A DNA stretch of 28,581 nucleotides from CBDUZS01 sp965371785 (GTDB taxonomy: Bacteria; Fermentibacterota; Fermentibacteria; Fermentibacterales; JCC-6). Within the stretch, counting starts at the first letter, position 1, and each line of letters begins with the position of its first letter. Below, in pieces: positions 22,514-28,581 of this stretch. The notes below the pieces were generated by a model. That model was not told the DNA's origin. It ran no database searches and worked only from the letters and a program-made list of their open reading frames with translations. The stretch is taken from positions 1 to 28,581 of the forward strand of contig CBDUZS010000032.1 in assembly GCA_965371785.1 (NCBI GenBank), read 5' to 3'. A program made the translations under genes and the position numbers.

Positions 22514-23932
22514 CTAGTCTGCCCAGCCCCCGAACCCCTTGAGGACTCTTGCCGCCTTGCCGGCCGCTTTCCCAGGCTCCCGCAGCAGCTCTCCAGCCCA
22601 ACGACGGATGTTGTCAAGACTGGTGACCTTGCGCCAGCTCCTGTACCTCTCGATCCTGTGTTTCCAGGAGATAACGTTTTTCACCGACATGTTCGGCAGC
22701 CGCATGTTCATGACCTCATGAGCGCGATTGCGGGCCGGATCGAGAAGCTCCGGATTGGTGTCATTGGCGAGAAGTCCCTCCTCAACGGCCCAGTCGTGTA
22801 TGTACCTGCCGGGAATTGCCGTGGAGAAGTAGACGATGATATCGTCCGGTTTCAGTTTCTTGAGGAGATCGTAGGTGGCTTTCAGATCTTCCTCCGTCTC
22901 GAGTGGAAAACCTATCATGAGATTTGCAGTCGCCTCGACACCTGACTCATGGCACCATCTGAAGGCATCAATTGCCTGCTCGGGAGTGGTTCCCTTCCTG
23001 TAGAAATCCAGGATCTTCTGGCTTCCGCTTTCCACTCCGAAGGAAATGCAGTGGCAGCCACTCTCGACCATTACTCGGATCTTTTCGTCCGTTACGGTGT
23101 CGACCCTGCTGTTGCAGTGCCACTCGAGGGATATCCCTGCCCTTTTCAGCCCATCCCTCAATTCCTCGAACCATTTTACAGGATGCATGGTTATCGTGTC
23201 ATCCTTGAAGAAGATCCTGAGACAGTCCGTTCCCCTGAGCCTGGCAAGCTCAACCACTTCACCAACAACGTTTTCGGCCGACCGAAACCTGATGCCTCCG
23301 CCGAAAATCATGTCCGTACTGGGTTTACAGTAGATGCATCTGAAGGGGCAGCCTCTGGAAGTGATTACGCCGAATTCGCTCATGCCGTTTTCCAGGTACG
23401 AGTCATAATCCACTACATCCCGTGCCGGGTAGGGAATGGCATCGATGTCCGGTGGAGCGGGCCGTCTTGGATTGTCTACGAACGTTCCATCCGGCTTACG
23501 GAAAACCAGATTCCTGATATCTGACGGATCACCCCCCTCCTCCAGGCGGTCTGCCAGTTCGACCAGTGATTCCTCAGCCTCGCCAGTGAGTGCATAATCC
23601 GCACCGGTTTCCAATATCGACTCATGTGGAAAGATGCTGGGAAAAGCACCGCCTACAACGAATATCGCATTCGGGTTCACGCTACGCAGATGCCGAGAGA
23701 CAACCGCAGCCCTGTCCAGCTTGGCTGCAGCCGAGATGGCGATGCCGATGATGCCCGCATCCACGGCCAGGACGTCGAGTTCGTCTATTGTCTTGCAGAA
23801 TGAGTAGTCGAGGTAAACCGGATCATGTCCCTCAATCCGGAGAACGTTTACAAGCTGCAGTAATCCCAGCGGTTCGGCCAGACCATTGTACTCGAACCAT
23901 TCGAATCTGGGATACACCAGTGCAATCTTCAC
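22514..23932 (-). CDS. B12-binding domain radical SAM enzyme
   Basis: This 472-residue cobalamin-type radical SAM enzyme has an N-terminal Rossmann-like B12-binding domain (about residues 1-140: MKIALVYPRF start, GLLQLVNVLRIEGHDPVYLD, VVGGAFPSIFPHE) followed by the radical SAM core with CPFRCIYC (Cys195, 199, 202). Later come GVESGSQKILDFYRKGTT and NLMIGFPLETEEDL, typical of this class. The B12 domain lacks a DxHxxG motif, as often in this family. Members methylate or rearrange lipids, hopanoids, cofactors and antibiotics; the substrate here is unknown. I chose the GTG at 23932, which has GGAGGTG upstream and puts the domain start in its expected place; the frame is open 76 codons further. 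It is divergent from a geranylgeranyl-reductase-like gene. Confidence 0.88.
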   Translation of the reverse strand: MKIALVYPRFEWFEYNGLAEPLGLLQLVNVLRIEGHDPVYLDYSFCKTIDELDVLAVDAGIIGIAISAAAKLDRAAVVSRHLRSVNPNAIFVVGGAFPSIFPHESILETGADYALTGEAEESLVELADRLEEGGDPSDIRNLVFRKPDGTFVDNPRRPAPPDIDAIPYPARDVVDYDSYLENGMSEFGVITSRGCPFRCIYCKPSTDMIFGGGIRFRSAENVVGEVVELARLRGTDCLRIFFKDDTITMHPVKWFEELRDGLKRAGISLEWHCNSRVDTVTDEKIRVMVESGCHCISFGVESGSQKILDFYRKGTTPEQAIDAFRWCHESGVEATANLMIGFPLETEEDLKATYDLLKKLKPDDIIVYFSTAIPGRYIHDWAVEEGLLANDTNPELLDPARNRAHEVMNMRLPNMSVKNVISWKHRIERYRSWRKVTSLDNIRRWAGELLREPGKAAGKAARVLKGFGGWAD

Positions 23933-23959
23933 GAGCACCTCCGGTCGGAATTCTATCGG

Positions 23960-23988
23960 ATAATACGCTACAGGGCTGTTGATGTCAG
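23960..23988 (-). promoter_or_regulatory. Promoter for the B12-binding radical SAM gene
   Basis: On the minus strand CTGACA (23988-23983) and TATTAT (23965-23960) are spaced by exactly 17 bases, 28 bases before the GTG start. It lies within the 109-base divergent region shared with the flavoprotein gene, for which I could not place a promoter. Confidence 0.55.
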
Positions 23989-24041
23989 TTTCTCTACGAC
24001 GAGAAGTGAGATTATGTTCGGTTTTCGGATGGAGGAGATGT

Positions 24042-25151
24042 TTGACGGATCCAGTCATCATTGTCGGAGCAGGTCCTGCAGGCTCCACCTGTGCCTGGAA
24101 ACTTGCCTCCAGCGGTGTCGGATGTGTCCTGGTTGATGGAAGTGTTTTCCCCCGGAGCAAGGTTTGTGGCGGCGCAATCGGCTCGAATGGGGCTTCCCTT
24201 CTGATCGGGAGTGGAATGCTGTCACTGGCCGAATTCGAAACGCTGGTCGATTGCAGACATCTTACAATGGCCTGTTACTGGCAATACGATCTCCTCAGAT
24301 CCTTCGCCTCCGCAGGTCCATCGATCACCGTGGTCGACCGCAGGAGTTTCGACAATGCGCTTCTCGAGAAGGCTGCGTCAGCGGGAGCAGACGTGATAAC
24401 AGGCGACCGTGTACGGAGCGTTGAAAACGGCATCGTAGAGACTGCATCCGGAAGGAGACTCCGCTACGGTTCTCTCGTTGGAGCAGACGGTGCGGCCAGC
24501 ACTGTTCGAAGGCATCTGTTCGGAAGACCTCACAGGCGTCAGGGTCTCGGTCTGGAAGTGTTCATACCCGGGCATGTGCGTGGCCAGGGAACCGCACCCT
24601 GCATCGAGATTCACTTCGGACTGATTCCCTACGGATATGGCTGGATCATTCCGAGGAAGAACGATTTCTGCATCGGTCTTGGAAGTATGGACGGCAGGGC
24701 TGCCGCGTCTGCTATTGCCGAAAAGCTAAAGGAATTCATTCTGAGGTATGCCGGTGGAGATCATGCGAAACTGAGCGGAGCCTTGATTCCTTCACTCTCC
24801 CTGCACCCGGCTCTGGGGAAGGGCGGAGTCTACCTTGCAGGTGACGCCGCAGGGCTGGTTGATCACGTATCCGGAGAGGGCATAGGGTACGCAATCGAAA
24901 GCGGTCTCCTGGTCGCCGAAGGCATCGCAAGCGGCAACAGGAAAAGAATGCAGAAGAAAGCGTCTGCTGGATGTGTAAGCAGGGTAAGGCAGTCAATACA
25001 TTGCAGACACCTGCTCTACTCTCCGCTCTGCCGCTCCAGGGCAATGAGAAGCCTCAGGGACAAGGAGAAATTCTTTGCGGGATACTGGAAGCTCGTCTCC
25101 GGAGAGATATCCTACGGTGAAATGATGAAGGGGTTTCTTCTGGATCACTGA
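24042..25151 (+). CDS. Geranylgeranyl-reductase-family FAD-dependent oxidoreductase
   Basis: This 369-residue flavoprotein has the dinucleotide-binding start VIIVGAGPAGSTCAWKLASS (residues about 5-24), then FPRSKVCGGAI, the GxxxxxD-type segment GSLVGADGAASTVRRHLFG, and the second FAD motif GVYLAGDAAGLVDHVSGEGI. These match the geranylgeranyl reductase family, which saturates isoprenoid chains of membrane lipids, quinones or chlorophyll; some members are general FAD monooxygenases or halogenase-like. No photosynthesis genes are seen, so a lipid or quinone side chain is the likelier substrate. I chose the TTG at 24042, preceded by GGAGGAGATG; the frame opens upstream at 23979, but that would add residues before the Rossmann strand. 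It is divergent from a B12-binding radical SAM gene. Confidence 0.87.
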   Translation: MTDPVIIVGAGPAGSTCAWKLASSGVGCVLVDGSVFPRSKVCGGAIGSNGASLLIGSGMLSLAEFETLVDCRHLTMACYWQYDLLRSFASAGPSITVVDRRSFDNALLEKAASAGADVITGDRVRSVENGIVETASGRRLRYGSLVGADGAASTVRRHLFGRPHRRQGLGLEVFIPGHVRGQGTAPCIEIHFGLIPYGYGWIIPRKNDFCIGLGSMDGRAAASAIAEKLKEFILRYAGGDHAKLSGALIPSLSLHPALGKGGVYLAGDAAGLVDHVSGEGIGYAIESGLLVAEGIASGNRKRMQKKASAGCVSRVRQSIHCRHLLYSPLCRSRAMRSLRDKEKFFAGYWKLVSGEISYGEMMKGFLLDH

Positions 25152-25174
25152 ACCGGATGGAGAACAGCCCGCCG

Positions 25175-27088
25175 TCAGAGCTTCTGGATGATCTCCCGGG
25201 CAACCTGCGGGGCCAGGAGGCCCTGAGCTCGGTAGAGATCCTCCGGTGTCCCCGACAACCCGTAACCATCGACCCCAAACCGTAGAAGAGCTGGATAGCC
25301 CCTGTTACCGGACATGGCCAGGGCAACGGAAGCCCCGAGCCCTGTCGATCTGTCGTGATCCTCGTACGTCGCGAGGAGCCTGAATTCCTTTATTTCCCGG
25401 AGGAGCCCTGTTCCGATGCAATGAGGACAGCTGATACCGTACACTGCTGCACTGATTCCGTTCTCTTCGAGAATCAGTCTTGCCTCGAGCGCTTTGTGGC
25501 ACATGTTGCCGACCGCGAGAATTGCCACATCTGCTCCCGATCTGAAACGATCCGGTTCCCCGTAGACAAACGTGTAATCATCATCGAAGAAGGGTTCACC
25601 GTCCCCTGTTGTCAGGATAGGCAGCTTGGATCGACCCATGGCGACGAAGAAATTGCCGTAGTTAGTTGCTGCGTACCGAATGACACGATCCGTCTGGTTC
25701 GGATCGGCCGGAACGATGGTGGCATAATTCTGAAGGGCTCCCATGAGGCTGATGTACTTGATGCAGTGATGGGTTTTCCCGTCCTGTCCCACATCGAGCC
25801 CGCAATGAGTGGCAACCACGTTCAGGTTGGTCATGTTGATATCGTTCATTCTGTGCTGGTTGAAGGTCTCGTCTGCTGCGAAGACTCCGAAATCCGCCCA
25901 GAAGACCGCTCTGTCCGCGATAGAAGCACCTCCCGAGGCAGAGGCTGCATGATGTTCCATTATCCCGGTCTGAAAGAAGAAATCACTGAACTCCTTCGAA
26001 AACTTCTCCGTCTTGACCGAGCCGGCAAGATCGCAATCGAACACGAGCGGGGGTGTTTCACTGTTCGCTCGGGCAAGGTCGAGGAGAGCCTCACCGAATG
26101 CACTCCTGTTGTCTCCGATGTGGCTGGCCGGGAGAGTGCGCGGTTTACCGGGGTCGAGCAGCACTGAATTCGTCTGTGGAATGCTGAAGGAAGATGTTCC
26201 GGGCTTCCATTCCTCTCTCAGATGTTTCAGCTCTGCGAGATCGTTCGGTATCCCCAGTTCCGCAAGGGCCGTTTCCAGTTGCTGTTCGTCGAGTGCCTTC
26301 CCATGGAAGTGGTAGTCGTTCTCCATGAAGGAGACGCCTTTTCCCATGACCGTTCTTGCGACCACGAGCCTCGGTGCGCGGGGATTTTCCGGCGGACGGA
26401 GTGTGTCGTAGAGAGCCTCCAGGTCGTGTCCGTCTACTTCCATGACATCCCAGTGCGCGGTTCTGTATTCATTTTCGAGATCGACGGGCATGATATCATC
26501 CGTGTTGCCGCAGATCTGAAGACCGTTTCGATCCACCACAACCGTCAGTGAGTTCAATTCGAAGGCGGATGCGAAACGCATGGCTTCGACCATCTGGCCC
26601 TTCTGGTTCTCTCCGTCTCCCGTTATGACCCATGTGTGGTTTTTGTAGCCGTTTGCCCTGTCGGCGACGGCCATCCCGCAGGCCGCGGAGAGTCCCTGCC
26701 CCAGATTTCCCGTCGTCAATTCTATTCCCGGAATCGAGCGCTCAACATGTCCCTCGAATTCGCTTCCCGCCTTCCTGAGGGATACGATTGCCTCCTGCAG
26801 ATCAAAGAAACCGAGTCTTCCGAGTGTCGCGTATACGGCCGGTGATATGTGACCGTGACTTACGAGAATCCTGTCTCTTCCCTTCATGCAGGGCTCTTCA
26901 GGCCTGACGTCTGCCTGGGACCAGAGAAGCGCCAGTATCTCCAGGGAGGACATGGAACCGCCTGGATGTCCGCTTCCTGCAAGAGTGGTCATTCTGAGGA
27001 TGTCACCCCTTGCCAGTCTGCAGAACTCCCTCAGCGACTCATGTAGTGATTCGGACAGTTCCCTGCGTAGAAAAAGAGTGCGCTCCAT
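25175..27088 (-). CDS. Transketolase
   Basis: This 637-residue single-chain transketolase uses thiamine diphosphate to transfer two-carbon units in the pentose phosphate pathway. The N-terminal TPP domain has SGHPGGSMSSLE (His41), SHGHISPAVYA, TGNLGQGLSAA and the metal/TPP motif GDGENQKG (157-164) with VVVDRNGLQ. The Pyr domain has the catalytic GIMEHH glutamate and VFWADFGVFA. The usual GEDGPTHQP loop is replaced by GLDVGQDGKTHH, and the region before it is divergent, so this may be a subfamily with altered donor preference. The ATG shares its A with the TGA stop of the upstream FtcD gene (TGATG), indicating translational coupling. It converges with the flavoprotein gene. Confidence 0.9.
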   Translation of the reverse strand: MERTLFLRRELSESLHESLREFCRLARGDILRMTTLAGSGHPGGSMSSLEILALLWSQADVRPEEPCMKGRDRILVSHGHISPAVYATLGRLGFFDLQEAIVSLRKAGSEFEGHVERSIPGIELTTGNLGQGLSAACGMAVADRANGYKNHTWVITGDGENQKGQMVEAMRFASAFELNSLTVVVDRNGLQICGNTDDIMPVDLENEYRTAHWDVMEVDGHDLEALYDTLRPPENPRAPRLVVARTVMGKGVSFMENDYHFHGKALDEQQLETALAELGIPNDLAELKHLREEWKPGTSSFSIPQTNSVLLDPGKPRTLPASHIGDNRSAFGEALLDLARANSETPPLVFDCDLAGSVKTEKFSKEFSDFFFQTGIMEHHAASASGGASIADRAVFWADFGVFAADETFNQHRMNDINMTNLNVVATHCGLDVGQDGKTHHCIKYISLMGALQNYATIVPADPNQTDRVIRYAATNYGNFFVAMGRSKLPILTTGDGEPFFDDDYTFVYGEPDRFRSGADVAILAVGNMCHKALEARLILEENGISAAVYGISCPHCIGTGLLREIKEFRLLATYEDHDRSTGLGASVALAMSGNRGYPALLRFGVDGYGLSGTPEDLYRAQGLLAPQVAREIIQKL

Positions 27089-28581
27089 CAGTTGTCTTTG
27101 CTTTTCAGGTTGTCGAGCAGCTTGGTGTTGATAACGTCGTGCAGTCGATCCGATTCACCCATCACCTTCTCGAGCAGCGCATCTGCCTCGGTTCTGATCC
27201 TTTCGCTAAATTCACTGTCCTCTATCTCTCCCAGGTTAATGAGTACGTTGTAGTATGCTCCGGTTGCCGCTGCTCTGGCGGCGGCAGCACCGACGCCGGC
27301 ATCGGAGAGCGAGGTCTGCATTCCCCTGCTCTCGAGAATACCGGCCATCTCGAGAATCGAAGGGCATTGTCTCAGGACCCTGAGGGGAACGTTGATCGCC
27401 TCTACAATCGCAGCCTGAACATCCCCTTTCTGCCTTGCGGTTTCCATCCAGCTGTTGAAGGCCCGGGTGTCGTCATCGATTGCTTTTACGAGATCCTCTC
27501 TTACTTCCTGAGCCCTGGGAGCAAGCTCCAGCATCGTGTCCCAGGAATCTAGAAACTTCCTGTTCCTTACAGTGAGGTTGGCGACCATTGCATCCAGTCC
27601 GGCTCCGATAGCACCCATGAGTGCGGCAGCAGAGCCCCCCCCGGGCGCCGGAGAGTCGACCGAGAGCTCCTCGGTGAATTCTCTGCAGCTAAGGCGGGAT
27701 AGGTTGACCGAACGGTCTGCAACCATGTACTCGATTATCTTCTCTTCCGGTCTGAAGGGCGCCACATCGCATAGACCCATTGACCTGATGGCCAGTTCGA
27801 TGAGTGCATCCTCGGGGAGTCCGGTGGTCTTTGCCATTCTCCCCGTAGCCCTGAGTGCCGCATTCTGTTTTTCGAGGTAGAACCTTCCAGCATTCAGCAT
27901 CGACTCCAGGGGAACGAGACCGACAACCTCCGAACCGGTTACTCTTGCTCCGAGTTTCTCTGCCTCCTGCCTGGTTACTTCGTAACCGATATGGAGGGGG
28001 GTGACCGAGATATCAGTCAGGTTCATCGTTACCTGTGCGCAGTCGTATTCCGAAATGAACCAGCCGGTTGCCTTGCAGTTCTGAAGCAGTCCGGGGACCT
28101 TGATCTTCTCATCGTTCTCATCCCTGACGAATTTCCAGTTCGAGTTCCTTTTGCTTCTGCCCGAATCCCTGATTGTCAGAGCGATGTCCTTCGCAATTGC
28201 GGTATCTCGTGTGTTGAGGTTCACGTTGTAGGCAATGAGGAAATTCCTTGCTCCTATCGTACAGACACCTGTCCGGGCAACGTTGTCGTTCCATTCGTTT
28301 GGTCCGAAATCGGGTTTCCATTCAGGCTTGCCCAGCTTTTCCGGCAGGGCTTCGTATTCACCTTCCCTGATATTCGGCAGCTTCTCCCATTCCGGCTTCG
28401 ATGCAGCCTTCTCGTACAGGTACACCGGTATCGAAAGCTCTTCACCCACACGCTTGCCAAGCCTTCTCGCAAGGTCCGCACATTCCTCCATCGAAACGCC
28501 TGACACCGGCACGAAAGGACAGACATCGGTTGCTCCATGTCTGGGATGTGCACCGCTCTGGACCTTCATGTCGATGAGCAC
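27088..28581 (-). CDS. ftcD: Bifunctional glutamate formimidoyltransferase / formimidoyl-THF cyclodeaminase (N-terminus outside window)
   Basis: The reading frame is open to the right edge, so about 70 N-terminal residues are missing; the codon at the edge is not the real start. Visible residues 1-290 are the formimidoyltransferase: HPRHGATDVCPFVPVSGVS, YEALPEKL, PDFGPNEWN, TGVCTIGARNFLIAYNVNLN and VTMNLTDISVTPLH. The C-terminal 190 residues are the cyclodeaminase, with the hallmark DSPAPGGGSAAALMGA and a helical bundle. Together they convert formiminoglutamate plus tetrahydrofolate to glutamate and methenyl-THF, in histidine breakdown and one-carbon metabolism. The fused form is seen in animals and in some bacteria, many of which instead use two genes. 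It overlaps the transketolase start by one base. Confidence 0.92.
   Translation of the reverse strand: MLIDMKVQSGAHPRHGATDVCPFVPVSGVSMEECADLARRLGKRVGEELSIPVYLYEKAASKPEWEKLPNIREGEYEALPEKLGKPEWKPDFGPNEWNDNVARTGVCTIGARNFLIAYNVNLNTRDTAIAKDIALTIRDSGRSKRNSNWKFVRDENDEKIKVPGLLQNCKATGWFISEYDCAQVTMNLTDISVTPLHIGYEVTRQEAEKLGARVTGSEVVGLVPLESMLNAGRFYLEKQNAALRATGRMAKTTGLPEDALIELAIRSMGLCDVAPFRPEEKIIEYMVADRSVNLSRLSCREFTEELSVDSPAPGGGSAAALMGAIGAGLDAMVANLTVRNRKFLDSWDTMLELAPRAQEVREDLVKAIDDDTRAFNSWMETARQKGDVQAAIVEAINVPLRVLRQCPSILEMAGILESRGMQTSLSDAGVGAAAARAAATGAYYNVLINLGEIEDSEFSERIRTEADALLEKVMGESDRLHDVINTKLLDNLKSKDN

Noticed and set aside
1..28581. CRISPR arrays, rRNA, tRNA and known transposases
   Set aside because: No regularly spaced repeats, no conserved RNA segments and no transposase or integrase motifs were found on either strand by reading.

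Overview
This 28.6 kb window is dense bacterial chromosome, with a GC content by eye in the mid-50s. It comes from a diderm (two-membrane) bacterium. The evidence for an outer membrane is an MCE/Mla-type lipid transport operon, a TonB-like protein, lipoproteins with clear lipoboxes and a small outer-membrane-type beta-barrel. A fused formimidoyltransferase-cyclodeaminase, a 6-bladed beta-propeller lipoprotein, a B12-binding radical SAM enzyme, a geranylgeranyl-reductase-family flavoprotein and many TTG/GTG starts fit an uncultured lineage, perhaps of the FCB group or a nearby candidate phylum. The taxonomy is inference only. No rRNA, tRNA, CRISPR array or recognisable transposase was seen.

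Layout. Bases 1-629 are the 3' part of a NitT/TauT-type ABC ATPase. It converges with, and overlaps by 4 bases, a minus-strand pair: a TonB-C-terminal-domain protein and, upstream of it, a 43-residue hydrophobic ORF with its own promoter and ribosome site. From 1654 to 9408 there is a compact plus-strand run: STAS-MlaE permease, MlaF ATPase, MlaD/MCE protein, PqiC-like lipoprotein, sulfatase-like hydrolase, HtpG and a GT39-type membrane glycosyltransferase. A 33-bp sequence at the end of the glycosyltransferase gene recurs (31/33 identical) at 10898-10930, at the end of a convergent beta-propeller lipoprotein gene. Between the two copies lies one gene, an AAA-type ATPase with a C-terminal winged helix. 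This looks like a roughly 1.5 kb single-gene insertion and is the most interesting feature of the window.

From 12.2 to 16.0 kb there are a beta-barrel protein, a radical SAM/SPASM enzyme whose gene overlaps that of a secreted protein of unknown function, and a GNAT-family protein. From 16.1 to 22.5 kb a plus-strand series encodes a PrsW-type membrane protease, 3-methyladenine DNA glycosylase, a sulfotransferase-like protein, a lipoprotein and the TldD/TldE peptidase pair. The right end has a divergent pair (B12-binding radical SAM enzyme and geranylgeranyl-reductase-family flavoprotein) and a minus-strand couple, FtcD (truncated by the window edge) and a transketolase, joined by a TGATG overlap.

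How the genes work together. The MCE operon encodes an ATP-driven phospholipid carrier between the two membranes, with envelope-modifying and chaperone genes placed downstream. TldD/TldE form one heterodimeric peptidase. The radical SAM/SPASM enzyme and its overlapping secreted neighbour may be an enzyme-substrate pair. The bounded ATPase has no visible partner nearby and may be cargo of, or a component of, an uncharacterised small mobile unit.
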